Below are positions 1-8,475 of a stretch of DNA of 64,000 nucleotides, one piece after another (within the stretch, counting starts at the first letter, position 1; the number at the start of each line of letters is the position of its first letter). This stretch comes from Aureococcus anophagefferens. Taxonomy: Eukaryota > Sar > Pelagophyceae > Pelagomonadales > Pelagomonadaceae. Both the position numbers and the translations under genes were made by a program. The notes under the pieces were generated by a model that saw nothing but the letters and a program-made list of their open reading frames with translations, was not told where the DNA came from and ran no database searches. The stretch is taken from positions 645,168 to 709,167 of the forward strand of contig NW_008705561.1 in NCBI RefSeq assembly GCF_000186865.1. The letters are read 5' to 3'.

Positions 1-783
1 CTCGTCGAGGGCGTTCGCGGCGCCGTTGAGGTCCTCGTCGTCCAAAGCCAGGGCCTTGCCCAGGCGGAAGCGGGCCTTGGCCCAGTCCGGCCGCGCCGCG
101 ACGGCCCGGCGCGCGTCCGCGACGGCCTCGGCGCGCCGGCCGAGGAAGACGTGGCACGCGGACCGGTTGCAGAGCGCGGGGCCGTAGTCCGCGCCGTCGG
201 CCGTCAGGAGGTGGAGCGCCTTGTCGTAGGCGCGGCAGGCGTCGCCGTACTTCTTCGCGCCGAAATACGTATTGCCCGCGGCCTTGTGCTCCGCGGCCAT
301 GGTCTCCCGCACGGACCGCTCCGCCTTCGTCCGCGGCGCGCTCGCGAGCTTCTCCTTGGCCGCCTGGCGCGCGGCGACCTTGCGCTCGTACTCGGCGACG
401 CGCGCCGCCTGCTTCGCCGCCTCCCGGGCCGCGCGCTTCTCCTCGGGCGTCTTCTCCGGCGGCGGCGGCCCGGGCGGCGCCGCGGCGCCGTCGCCGACCT
501 TGTCCTTCCACTTGGACCAGAAGCCGCCGCCGCCCGAGTCGTCCGCGGCGCCGTCGCCCGCCTCGTCGGCGACGCGCTCCAGCGTCTTCGCGCTCACCCA
601 GCCGCCGTGGGCGCCGTCGAGCGTCTCGACCTTCGTCCGCGCGATGCCCGTCGACGACGTCGCCTCCTCGAGGCCCCAGACGAGCGTCTGCGGCGGGAGC
701 TGCACGACCTTGGGCGTGTCGAGCTCCTTGCCCTCGCGGATCAAGGAGCCCTTGCCCACGACGCGGCGCTTGTCGACGCCCAT
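1..783 (-). CDS. TPR protein with SH3-like N-terminal region (partial, C-terminus outside window)
   Basis: Reading the minus strand from the ATG at 783 gives an uninterrupted frame of 261 codons that runs off the left edge. It begins MGVDKRRVVGKGSLIREGKE. Residues 10-65 resemble a small SH3-like beta domain (REGKELDTPKV, then TLVWGLEEA, then GGWVSAKTLERV), a module common in heterokont proteins. A Gly/Pro-rich linker and a charged helix (about 110-150) follow. From about residue 160 there are tetratricopeptide repeats (AAGNTYFGAKKYGDACRAYDKAL, then ALCNRSACHVFLGRRAEAVADARRAV, then KARFRLGKALA). TPR arrays usually bind peptides of partner proteins, often chaperones. The ATG lies 106 bp from the divergent MYND gene, so the two probably share a promoter. 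The TPR call is firm; the partner and function are unknown. Confidence 0.85.
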   Translation of the reverse strand, partial: MGVDKRRVVGKGSLIREGKELDTPKVVQLPPQTLVWGLEEATSSTGIARTKVETLDGAHGGWVSAKTLERVADEAGDGAADDSGGGGFWSKWKDKVGDGAAAPPGPPPPEKTPEEKRAAREAAKQAARVAEYERKVAARQAAKEKLASAPRTKAERSVRETMAAEHKAAGNTYFGAKKYGDACRAYDKALHLLTADGADYGPALCNRSACHVFLGRRAEAVADARRAVAARPDWAKARFRLGKALALDDEDLNGAANALDE

Positions 784-845
784 GGGCCCGAAGGCCGGGC
801 TGCTCTATAGATCTAAGGCGATGTTTACCCGATCGATCAATTCAC

Positions 846-869
846 AATGGGGCGAAGCCCGCTCTCCTA
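846..869 (+). promoter_or_regulatory. Short uORF duplicating the start-codon context of the MYND gene
   Basis: The string CAATGGGGCGAA occurs at 844-855 and again at 888-899, where it is the start codon of the MYND gene. The upstream ATG opens a seven-codon frame (MGRSPLS, then stop) that is out of frame with the main gene. If the transcript starts upstream of 846, this uORF would be met first by scanning ribosomes. The transcription start is not known, so the regulatory role is inference. Confidence 0.4.
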
Positions 870-889
870 GCCTAGCATCATCGAGCGCA

Positions 890-2014
890 ATGGGGCGAAA
901 AACTGCGAAAGAGCGCCTCGCCGCGAAGCTGCGCGCGAGGCAAGGTGCTGCGGACGAGGTGTCTGTGTCTGTGTCACACAGGCTACGCACTGCGGACGGC
1001 GATGCGCTTACAGCGCATGGATCCCGCCATTTGCAGTCGCTTCTCGAGATGAAGTCCGAAATGGAGGACTTAAAGAGAAATGTCAAGGACGAGAACAATT
1101 GGGAGACGCTGAAGCGCGCCGTCGAGCGAACGGAGCCGATGCACGAAATACGGAAGACGCTCGAGCTGCCCCGGGGCGCGGCGCAGGGCAACGGGGCGAT
1201 GCTCAAGATCGTCGGCCACCGGTCCTGCGCCCGCTGCGGCCTGAAGGAGCAGACGCTCGAGGGGAAGCTCTCGAGCTGCGCGCGGTGCCTGCAGCGCGAG
1301 GTCTTCGAGCCGCCGCTGTACTGCTCGGTCGAGTGCCAGCGCGCGGCCTGGCCTTCCCACAAGCCGGTGTGCGGCGTGTCGTCCCGGCCGCCCGAGTGCG
1401 ACGGGTCCTGGGTCGACCCGTACCGCGCGGCCAAGGACGGCTCGTACCACTTTGGATCTCTCGAGCTCATGGACTGGGAGGGCGAAGACGAAGACGGCAA
1501 ATTGATGGGCTTCGGCGGCGTGTTTTTGTGCGAGGCGCGCGGCATGCGGGACCAGTTCGCGGCCTGCGGCTCCGACCCGGCCAAGTTCGTCAAGACGAGA
1601 GTCACCGCGTTCCGCTGGACGTGCTGCGGCGTCGACGCCGGCCTGGGCGCCGAGGGCTGCGACCATCACGGCGATCCCCGCGCGACGGCGCCCTGCGGTT
1701 GCGACTTCTGCCTCGCGGGCAAGACGCTTCCGTCGCACGTCTGGAACAAGAAGCTCCGAAGCCAGGCCGCGCGCGGGCTCGAGCGCGCGCTCCGCCGCGG
1801 GCCCGACCCGAAGTCCGTCTGCGCGGCCGGGCTTCGGAACTGGGAGCTCCGGCAAAGGTCCGGCATCATGCGCGACGTGGACTTCCCGGACGAGGACAGC
1901 GACGGCCCGCCGCCGCCGAAACCGCCGCGTCGCCCGAAGAAGGCGCCGGCCGCGCCGAAGCCCGGGATCGACTACTCGAAGTGGGACGACATCGACAGCG
2001 ACAGCGACGCGTAG
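890..2014 (+). CDS. MYND zinc-finger protein with Cdc37-like C-terminal motif
   Basis: This encodes 374 residues. A Lys/Arg-rich start (MGRKTAKERLAAKLRARQGA) leads to a coiled-coil-like segment and then a MYND zinc finger at about 108-160 (CARC, SSCARC, LYCSVECQRAAW, HKPVC), a fold that binds proline-rich peptides. The region 200-290 is Cys/His-rich (TCCGVDAG, CDHHG, CGCDFC) and may bind a second metal, but I do not recognise it. The last residues, GIDYSKWDDIDSDSD, resemble the N-terminal motif of the Hsp90 co-chaperone Cdc37. I chose the ATG at 890 because the frame upstream is an unlikely Ser/Pro-rich shadow of the TPR gene. A near-copy of the start context 44 bp upstream creates a seven-codon uORF. 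The MYND call is firm; the co-chaperone idea is inference. Confidence 0.85.
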   Translation: MGRKTAKERLAAKLRARQGAADEVSVSVSHRLRTADGDALTAHGSRHLQSLLEMKSEMEDLKRNVKDENNWETLKRAVERTEPMHEIRKTLELPRGAAQGNGAMLKIVGHRSCARCGLKEQTLEGKLSSCARCLQREVFEPPLYCSVECQRAAWPSHKPVCGVSSRPPECDGSWVDPYRAAKDGSYHFGSLELMDWEGEDEDGKLMGFGGVFLCEARGMRDQFAACGSDPAKFVKTRVTAFRWTCCGVDAGLGAEGCDHHGDPRATAPCGCDFCLAGKTLPSHVWNKKLRSQAARGLERALRRGPDPKSVCAAGLRNWELRQRSGIMRDVDFPDEDSDGPPPPKPPRRPKKAPAAPKPGIDYSKWDDIDSDSDA

Positions 2015-2058
2015 TCGTATGAACGATACGGATGTGATTAAGGGGGCGCGCGGGGCCA

Positions 2059-3510
2059 CTAGCGTTTCCCCTTCTTGCCGCCGCCCTTCTTGCCGCCGCC
2101 GCCCTTGGCCGCGGTCTTCTCGAAGTACTTGGCGAGCTGCTTCATCTCGCCCTTCTGGATGTAGCCGAGGACCTTGTTGTCGGCGATGGCGCAGTCGTCG
2201 ACGCGGATCTCCTTGAGCTTCTTGCACTTGGCGAGGGCGCAGGGCAGCGCGGCCAGCTCCTTGTTGCCGTTGAGCGACAGCGTCTCGAGCTTCGCGAGGT
2301 CGCCGAGCGCCTCGGGCAGGTCCGCGAGGGCGTTGGCGCCCGCCGTGAAGGTCACGAGGCGCTTGAACTTGTCGAAGGGCAGGCCGTCGAGCGACGCGAT
2401 CGCGTTGCCGTCGACGGCGAGCGTCACGAGGTCGCAGCAGCCGTCGAGCGCCGGGGAGAGAGTAGGAATGGCGTTGCCCGACACGTCCAGCGCCTCGAGC
2501 GTCTTAAACGGCATGGCCTCCGGGAGCGCCGCGAGCTTGTTGTAGGACGCGTCGATGGATTTGAGCGGCAGGCCCGCGATCGCCGGCGGCAGCGCCTCCA
2601 AGCCGTTCGACGCCACGATCAGATGCGTGAGGTTCGCGAGCTTGGCGAGGCCGCCGTCGGAGAGAAACGTGAGCTGGGGGCCGAGCTTGAGGCTCAGCCG
2701 GTTCACGGACTCGCACCAGTAGAGCGCCGGGTCGACGACGCTCGAGGGCTCGCCCGCGGCCGCGGGAGGGAGCAAGGGCAGCGCGTCCTCCCGGGCGACG
2801 GTGAGCTCGCAGATGGGCTTCAGATCCTTGACGGACTGGGCCCACTTCTCGACCTCGGGCCACGTCGGCGTCGGCGTGCCCTCCTTGAACTCGCCGCGCT
2901 CCGGCGCCGCGGCGGCCGCGGCCTCGTCCGCGGCCGACGGCGGCGGCGGCGGCGCGGCGCCCGCGCGCTCCTTCTCGAGCAGCGCCTTCTTCTTCGCCTT
3001 GGAGCGCTGCGTCGACGTCATGCCGTCCGCGCCGACCTCGTCGTCGTCGGACTCCGTCTCCGGCTCCTTGAGCCACTCGTCGATCGCGGCGCGGCTCTTG
3101 GCCGTCGCGACGTCGTACGGCGTCTTCCCCCGCCGGTCCTTGCGCTTCAGCCCGGCGTCGCGGCGGTTCTTGTCCACCGTGAGCCACGCGTCGAGCAGCT
3201 CGTGGACGCACTTGTGGCCGTTCGGGTGCGCGGCCGCCATGTGGAAGCACGTGCGCCCGTCGTCCTCGTCGACCTGCTCCAGACACTCGCGGAGCTGGCT
3301 CAGCCGCCGCTCGTACCAGCGCACCATCTCGGCGAGGCTCCGGTCCTTGCCGTTGAGGCACGCGATCATGAACGTCGTGTGGCCGTCGCCGTCGCGCGTC
3401 GCCGGGGCCACGCCGGCGTTCGCCACGCCCCAGCGCACGGCCTGGAGCTTCTGGTTCACGATGGCGTCGAAGAGCTGCTGCTTCTTGTCGCCGCCGCCGG
3501 GCTTGCCCAT
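2059..3510 (-). CDS. Ankyrin-repeat plus leucine-rich-repeat protein
   Basis: This encodes 483 residues beginning MGKPGGGDKKQQLFDAIVNQ. The N-terminal 150 residues hold ankyrin-like repeats (DGDGHTTFMIACLNGKD, DGRTCFHMAAAHPNGHKC, DRRGKTPYDVA). An acidic, Lys-rich and then Ala/Pro-rich linker follows (about 155-220). At about 280-450 there are six to seven leucine-rich repeats (LTHLIVASNGLEALPPAIAG, LKSIDASYNKLAALP, LETLSLNGNKELAALPCAL). The C-terminus is a basic Gly/Lys tail (KGGGGKKGGGKKGKR). Both repeat types are protein-binding scaffolds, so the protein is probably cytosolic. It has no signal peptide, membrane segment or catalytic motif. Its stop is 44 bp from the stop of the convergent MYND gene. 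Confidence 0.85.
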   Translation of the reverse strand: MGKPGGGDKKQQLFDAIVNQKLQAVRWGVANAGVAPATRDGDGHTTFMIACLNGKDRSLAEMVRWYERRLSQLRECLEQVDEDDGRTCFHMAAAHPNGHKCVHELLDAWLTVDKNRRDAGLKRKDRRGKTPYDVATAKSRAAIDEWLKEPETESDDDEVGADGMTSTQRSKAKKKALLEKERAGAAPPPPPSAADEAAAAAAPERGEFKEGTPTPTWPEVEKWAQSVKDLKPICELTVAREDALPLLPPAAAGEPSSVVDPALYWCESVNRLSLKLGPQLTFLSDGGLAKLANLTHLIVASNGLEALPPAIAGLPLKSIDASYNKLAALPEAMPFKTLEALDVSGNAIPTLSPALDGCCDLVTLAVDGNAIASLDGLPFDKFKRLVTFTAGANALADLPEALGDLAKLETLSLNGNKELAALPCALAKCKKLKEIRVDDCAIADNKVLGYIQKGEMKQLAKYFEKTAAKGGGGKKGGGKKGKR

Positions 3511-3715
3511 GGTCGCGTCGCACCGGCGCGCCGCGCTCAGGCCGAGACGAGGGCGACGACGAGACGCTGCGACGAGACGGGACGAGGCAGCTCGCCAGCC
3601 AGAGTTTGCTCCGGGAGAGGCATCTTTCCCTCAAGTAAGGGGCAACTCGCGGGCACTTATTTTAATTCTGGGGGACGAGCAGCCCTGTGCACAGGCGCGC
3701 CGCCGCCGCCCGCCC

Positions 3716-5917
3716 ATGGCGCGGCCGGGCCTCTGGGTTTTCTGGCTCCACCTCACGGCGGCCACGGTCTCGGACTACACGTTCTGCGAGCGGAAGCTCT
3801 CCGACGGCTGGGCCACGGCCGTGGGCAGCTTCGCCTTCGGCGCGTCCGACGCGGCGTCGGGCGCCGGGTGCCGCCTCGAGAGCGGCGACTCCGACCTGAA
3901 CGTGCTCTGGCTCCTCGAGTCGCGGACGAACTATTCGGTGACCGCCGTCGGCCGGCCGGAGATCTCCGGCGAGCTGCCCTGGTCCGTCTACCTCCGGATC
4001 GGCGGATACGACGAGTGGAACTTCCCCGAGTGCTTCGACTGCGTCGCCTACGCGTGCACCGTGGACCTCGTCGAGGGCGCGCTCTCGCTCATCAAAGGCG
4101 AGATCGGCAAGCCCGGCGACGGCAACGCGCGGGAGACGCTCGCGGCGACGGCCGTGCCGTACTCGTCGGCGCTGCTCCAGGGCGCGGCGCTCTGGGAGCT
4201 CTACGGCGTCGCCGCGGGGTCGCGCGTCGGCTGCGAGCTCGCCCTGGCGGACGGGAGCCGCTACCGCGTCGACGCCGAGGACGTGGACTACGGGAGCGGC
4301 GGCCCGGGCGTCGGCGCGCTCGGCGCGCGCGCGACGTGGCGGAACGTCGCCGTCGCCGCCGCGCCCGCCTTCGGCTGGCCCGCGCCGCCGCCGTCGTCGG
4401 CGCCGTCCCACGCGCCCTCGGCGACGCTCGCGCCGTCGCTCGCGCCGACCGTCGCGCCGTCGTCGTCGACGCCGCCGTCCGCGGCGCCGTCGCCACCGCC
4501 GACGGGCGACGCGTCGCGCGCGCCGTCGACGGCGCCGTCCGCGGCGCCCTCGGCCGCGCCGTCGGCGATTCCGTCGGCGGCGCCGTCGTCCCTGCCCTCC
4601 GCCGAGCCGTCGTCGTCCGGCCCGTCCTACGCGCCGACGGCGCCGCCGACGACCGCGGCGCCGTCGCCGGAGCCGTCCGCGTTCTCGTCGCCCGGGCCCT
4701 CCTACGCGCCGACGGCGCGGCCGGAGCCCTCGGCCGAGCCCACGGCCTTCGACTCGCCCGCGCCGTCCTACGCGCCGACGGCGCCGCCGGACCCGACGCC
4801 GGAGCCGACGGTCTTCGACACCGAGCCGCCGTCGTACGCGCCCTCGGAGGCCGCGAGCGCCGCGCCGTCCTACGCGCCGTCGCCCCAGCCGTCGGCGCCG
4901 CCGTCGCGGCGCACGAGCGGGCCCAGCGCCGCCGCGACGCCGCCGCCGTCGCCGCCGCCGTCGCGCGCGCCGACCGCGGCGCCGTCGCCGCCGCCGACCT
5001 ACGAGACGCCGCCGCCCACGGGCGCGCCGACGCCCGCGCCGTCGGCGTCGGTCGTGTCCTCCTCCGACGACGACGACGGCGCCGACGCGGCGAGCGCGGG
5101 CATCTACCTCGTCGTCGCGGTCTGCGCCGTCCTCGTCGCGATCTGCGCCTGCCTGGCCCGCCGCGCGCGGCGGAACGCGCCGCGCGAGTCCGCCGAGGAG
5201 GACTTCCGCGCGGGCGCGGAGCTCGCGCCCATCGCCGCCGCCGACGACGACGCACCGCCGAAGGCGCTCGAGCCGCCGCGGAAGGCCGCGCCGCCGCCGT
5301 CGGCGTTTCCGCCGCCGCTCCGCGAGGAGCAGAAGGCGCTCGTCGACGACGACGTCGAGGCGCCGGCGCCCCGGGCGGCCCACGCGCCCGTCGTGCGGAC
5401 GGCGGCGCGCGTCGCCGAGGCCGTCGCCGCCGCGCTCCGCGCGCGCGAGCGCGCCGCGGGCGCCGAGGACCCGGAGCTCGTCGAGGCGTCGAACGAGGTG
5501 CTCCAGGCCCACGCCGAGGAGATCAAGGGCGTGCGGCGCGACCTCGAGACGCACGTCGAGACGCTGCGGTCCGGTGCGGCGGAGCGCGCGGCGCGGCGGC
5601 GCGAGACGGAGGACCGCGTCCGGCGCATGCGCGAGCGCGTCGACCGCGAGCGCGCCAAGCTCGCGAGCCGCCCGCCGAGGCCGCCCGCCGTCGAGGCCAG
5701 CTCCGACGACGACTCGGAGGCGACGCCCGAGGCCCACGCGCGGCTCCGCGGCGCGCTCGGCGGGACCGAGGCGGCCGAGCGAGCGCCGGAGCCGCCGCCG
5801 GCCCCCGCGCCGCCGCCGGCCGCGCCGCCGCCGGCGACGCCCGAGGCCTCGGACTCCGACGACTCGGGCGACGACTGGGGAAACGCGAAGCCGCGGGACC
5901 TGCGCGCGTGGTCCTAA
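3716..5917 (+). CDS. Ser/Pro/Thr-rich single-pass membrane glycoprotein
   Basis: This encodes 733 residues. The start MARPGLWVFWLHLTAATVS is a signal peptide. Residues 20-225 form a Cys-containing domain I do not recognise (CERKLSDGW, WNFPECFDCVAYACTVDL). Residues 225-445 are a long stalk rich in Ala-Pro-Ser and Ala-Pro-Thr (PSYAPTAPP, PSAAPS), typical of heavily O-glycosylated or hydroxyproline-rich cell-surface proteins. A transmembrane helix (GIYLVVAVCAVLVAICACL, about 460-480) is followed by Arg residues and a cytosolic part with a charged coiled coil (about 570-650). The predicted topology is extracellular N-terminus with the tail inside. The ATG at 3716 is chosen because the signal peptide follows directly. 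The last codons and 3' flank are tandemly duplicated. It may be a wall or surface receptor; no ligand can be inferred. Confidence 0.8.
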   Translation: MARPGLWVFWLHLTAATVSDYTFCERKLSDGWATAVGSFAFGASDAASGAGCRLESGDSDLNVLWLLESRTNYSVTAVGRPEISGELPWSVYLRIGGYDEWNFPECFDCVAYACTVDLVEGALSLIKGEIGKPGDGNARETLAATAVPYSSALLQGAALWELYGVAAGSRVGCELALADGSRYRVDAEDVDYGSGGPGVGALGARATWRNVAVAAAPAFGWPAPPPSSAPSHAPSATLAPSLAPTVAPSSSTPPSAAPSPPPTGDASRAPSTAPSAAPSAAPSAIPSAAPSSLPSAEPSSSGPSYAPTAPPTTAAPSPEPSAFSSPGPSYAPTARPEPSAEPTAFDSPAPSYAPTAPPDPTPEPTVFDTEPPSYAPSEAASAAPSYAPSPQPSAPPSRRTSGPSAAATPPPSPPPSRAPTAAPSPPPTYETPPPTGAPTPAPSASVVSSSDDDDGADAASAGIYLVVAVCAVLVAICACLARRARRNAPRESAEEDFRAGAELAPIAAADDDAPPKALEPPRKAAPPPSAFPPPLREEQKALVDDDVEAPAPRAAHAPVVRTAARVAEAVAAALRARERAAGAEDPELVEASNEVLQAHAEEIKGVRRDLETHVETLRSGAAERAARRRETEDRVRRMRERVDRERAKLASRPPRPPAVEASSDDDSEATPEAHARLRGALGGTEAAERAPEPPPAPAPPPAAPPPATPEASDSDDSGDDWGNAKPRDLRAWS

Positions 5918-6039
5918 TCCGGGGTCCGCGTCCGCTGCACAGGAGAGAGAGAGCGCGCGAAGCCGCGGGACCTGCGCGCGCGGTCCTAATCCGGGGTCCG
6001 CGTCCCAGCCCCTCCGCTGCAGAGGAGAGAGAGAGAGAG
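5884..6039. repeat. Imperfect tandem duplication across a stop codon
   Basis: The stretch 5884-5953, which holds the last codons, stop codon and proximal 3' flank of the Ser/Pro-rich gene, is repeated at 5956-6039. Both copies contain GCGAAGCCGCGGGACCTGCG, then GGTCCTAATCCGGGGTCCGC, and both end in a GA-dinucleotide tract. The second copy has about ten extra bases (CCAGCCCCTC) before the GA tract. The copies are nearly identical, which suggests a recent local duplication. The first stop codon is intact, so the protein is unchanged. Confidence 0.85.
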
Positions 6040-6170
6040 TGGTCTTTTTTAGGCGGGTTGGTTCGGGGTGGGTCCGGTCCGGGACGGCGACCGGCGGCGT
6101 TCGTGTTTGTGTTTTTTTTTGCGGCCGACTCCTGGCGCGGCCGCGGTTGCCAGATCTTCGTGTTCACAAT

Positions 6171-6647
6171 CTAGGCCGACGTGTCCTTCTTGCAGGACAT
6201 GACGTGCTCCTCGCCCATGGCCTTGACGACGACGACGGACAGCGAGTCGCCCGCGTCGAAGCCCTCGCGGATCGACTTGACGAGCTCGTCGGGGCCCTTG
6301 GGCATCTGGAGGTCCTCGCGGGCCTCGCCGGACTCGTCCATGAGGGAGAGGTAGTCCTCGTCGGAGATGTCGAGGAGCGTGTACTCCATGCGGAAGACGT
6401 TGGGGACCGTCGTGCCGTGCGTCGACGGCACGATGTCCTCGAGCTTCTTGCCCGTGAAGATGTCCGTGGCGACGAAGTTGCACTTGGCGTGGCCGTGCTT
6501 GCCCGTCTTCGACGTGGAGACGGAGACGACCTTGCAGGGGCGGTTCTTGATGCAGATGTAGCCGCCCTTGCGGATCTGGCCCGCCTCCATGGGGATCGTC
6601 TCCGACGCCCCGGCGTCCGCGGTCTCGAAGCCCTCGACGTCACCCAT
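6171..6647 (-). CDS. EIF5A: Translation elongation/initiation factor 5A (eIF5A)
   Basis: This encodes 158 residues, the usual family length. eIF5A binds the ribosome near the E site and relieves stalling, for example at proline runs, and it also assists termination. The hypusine loop is intact ([12 protein letters not shown], about residues 44-55), with the modified lysine expected in TGKHGHAK. The N-terminal SH3-like barrel ([20 protein letters not shown]) and the C-terminal OB fold ([18 protein letters not shown], then [12 protein letters not shown]) are both complete. The start [20 protein letters not shown] has the acidic lead typical of the family. The gene has no intron. The 295 bp upstream are shared with the divergent MFS gene. 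Confidence 0.97.
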   Translation of the reverse strand: MGDVEGFETADAGASETIPMEAGQIRKGGYICIKNRPCKVVSVSTSKTGKHGHAKCNFVATDIFTGKKLEDIVPSTHGTTVPNVFRMEYTLLDISDEDYLSLMDESGEAREDLQMPKGPDELVKSIREGFDAGDSLSVVVVKAMGEEHVMSCKKDTSA

Positions 6648-6942
6648 GATTGTTTTTTAGTACCTGCGGGCGGCGTACGGGTGAGCGGCGCGGGGTAAAG
6701 GGGGAGCGCGCTCTCCCGAAGGGCGATGGACGCGGCGGCGCGCGTCTGAACGAGCTGCTGGACGCGTCCTCCGGCGATGGCTGCTCGTCGGCGCGCGGCT
6801 CGCTGGTTCTCGCTGGGTTGCTGTCAACACCAACTTGGCGCCCGTGACCTCACCAGCATTCCTGCGCGCAATGGAGCCGCGACTGAGTAGGGCAGCCCCG
6901 TAATGGCCTCATAGCCAGTCGTGCTCGCCTTCGACCGCAGCC
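6648..6942. other. Divergent intergenic region between eIF5A and an MFS gene
   Basis: These 295 bp separate two divergent start codons and must hold both promoters. The eIF5A side begins with a short A/T-rich stretch (GATTGTTTTTTAGTACC). I see no clear TATA box, repeat or RNA gene. Confidence 0.5.
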
Positions 6943-8445
6943 ATGCTCGCCCCCACCGACGCGTCGCCGCTCCTGCCGGACGACGCGGACCAGAGACGCT
7001 ACGACCGCGCGCGGCGCTGCATCTACGGCTTCGACCTCAGCGACGGTCTCTCCTGGGGCATCTACCAGTCGGTCTACAGCTACTACTTGGTGGACGTGCG
7101 CGGCGAGTCGGAGCGCCACGCGTCGATCAAGAGCTCCACGGGCTGGGCCGTCGGCGCGCTGGGCTCGTCCATCGCGTCGCCGCTGCTCGCGACGCTGAGC
7201 GACCTCGTGGGCCGGCGGCCGCTCTTCTTGTTCTCCTGCACGGCCCAGGTCGTGCAGCTCACGCTGCTGGGCCTCCTGCCCGGGTCCATCGCGACCTGGG
7301 ATCTGAACATGTTCGTGCTGGGGTTCCTCGACGCGTCGTCGGCGCTCGGCAAGGTCGTCATCGTCGACTGCGTCGACGCGGGCCACGAGATCGGCGGGCC
7401 GCGGGACGACTGCTTCACGCGCCTCGTCTACGGGATCTTGGAGGGCGACGGCCCGTCGACGTCGGAGCAGCGGTACGCCGTCGCGTTCTACTACAAGTGG
7501 GTCATCACCGGTCTAGGCCAGCTCGCGGGCAGCGGCGCCGTCGGGTATGTTCTGCTCGAGCTGCTGCCGGCGAAAAAGGCCATGCTCGCGTGCGGCCTCT
7601 GCCGCCTGCCCATGTACGCCGCGCTCTGGTGCTGCCTGCCGGAGACGGCGCCGGCGCCGCGGAGCCGCGAGGCGCGGCTCGTCTGCGAGCGCGCGCTCCG
7701 CGTGGCCGCGTCGCTCCTCGCGCGGCAGATCCAGACGCTGCCGATCCTCTGCCGGAGCCGGCGGTCGCGGCGGCTCTTGGTCGCCTTCTTCTGCCTCCAC
7801 ACGGCCCAGGCGGGCGTCTTCTCCATGTCCATCTACTGGGGCCGCCGCGAGTTCGGCTGGGGCTACGCGGAGACGTCCGTCTGGCTCGTCGCGACGCAGG
7901 TCGCCGCGGGCGTCGGGTCCGTGGCGCTCATGCGCGGCTCGCTGCCGTCGCTGGGCTTCCGGGGCGTCGCGCTCCACGTCGCGCTCGCGGCGCTCGGGTC
8001 CCTCGCCGTCGCAGCGCCCGAGTCGCGCGGCGTCGCGCGGTCGCGCGCGTACGGCGACTCCTCCGTCGTCGCGCTCGGCGCGCTGGTCGCGCAGAGCTTC
8101 GGCGTCATCCCCGTCGTCTTCGGCGCGCTGACGGACCGGCCGGGCCGGGACACGAGCAAGGGCCAGCTCCAGGGCGCGCTCCACGCGACGGTGACGCTCG
8201 CGTCCGTCGTCGCGACGACGCTCTACCTCTACGTCTACAACACGACGCGCGCGCCCATGGTCCACCACCCGAACGCGATCTGGTACCCGACGGCGCTCCT
8301 GCTCGCCGTCGCGGCGGCCTGCCTCTTCTCCGCGGGCGACGCGCCCAAGGACGAGGTCGACCTCGAGCGCCAGGAGATCCAGCGGCCGCTCACGGACGTC
8401 GACAAGTACGCCGCCTTCAACGACCACTGGAACGACGACCCATAA
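6943..8445 (+). CDS. Major facilitator superfamily transporter (TetA/MFSD14-like)
   Basis: This encodes 500 residues with about 10-12 hydrophobic segments. The MFS motif A between helices 2 and 3 is clear (LLATLSDLVGRRPLFLFSC, about residues 83-101). In the second half, TDRPGRDTSKGQLQGALHAT (about 390-410) matches the conserved loop of the tetracycline-resistance/HIAT1 branch, where Gln-Gly-x-Leu-Gln-Gly precedes a helix. MFS carriers move small solutes by rocker-switch transport; the substrate cannot be told from sequence. The soluble tail (KDEVDLERQEIQRPL) looks cytosolic. The start MLAPTDASPLLPDDADQRRY contains a possible acidic dileucine sorting signal (SPLLPDD), so a vacuolar or endosomal location is possible. 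The stop is 30 bp from the convergent PX-like gene. Confidence 0.85.
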   Translation: MLAPTDASPLLPDDADQRRYDRARRCIYGFDLSDGLSWGIYQSVYSYYLVDVRGESERHASIKSSTGWAVGALGSSIASPLLATLSDLVGRRPLFLFSCTAQVVQLTLLGLLPGSIATWDLNMFVLGFLDASSALGKVVIVDCVDAGHEIGGPRDDCFTRLVYGILEGDGPSTSEQRYAVAFYYKWVITGLGQLAGSGAVGYVLLELLPAKKAMLACGLCRLPMYAALWCCLPETAPAPRSREARLVCERALRVAASLLARQIQTLPILCRSRRSRRLLVAFFCLHTAQAGVFSMSIYWGRREFGWGYAETSVWLVATQVAAGVGSVALMRGSLPSLGFRGVALHVALAALGSLAVAAPESRGVARSRAYGDSSVVALGALVAQSFGVIPVVFGALTDRPGRDTSKGQLQGALHATVTLASVVATTLYLYVYNTTRAPMVHHPNAIWYPTALLLAVAAACLFSAGDAPKDEVDLERQEIQRPLTDVDKYAAFNDHWNDDP

Positions 8446-8475
8446 AAACTGTGCGCCTCTTAAAAATGGCGCGGC

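Noticed and set aside
2623..6174. A plus-strand frame of more than 1,100 codons and many other long Arg/Ala-rich frames
   Set aside because: High GC removes stop codons, so long frames appear opposite real genes. These have extreme Arg/Ala content, no domains, and overlap genes with clear motifs.
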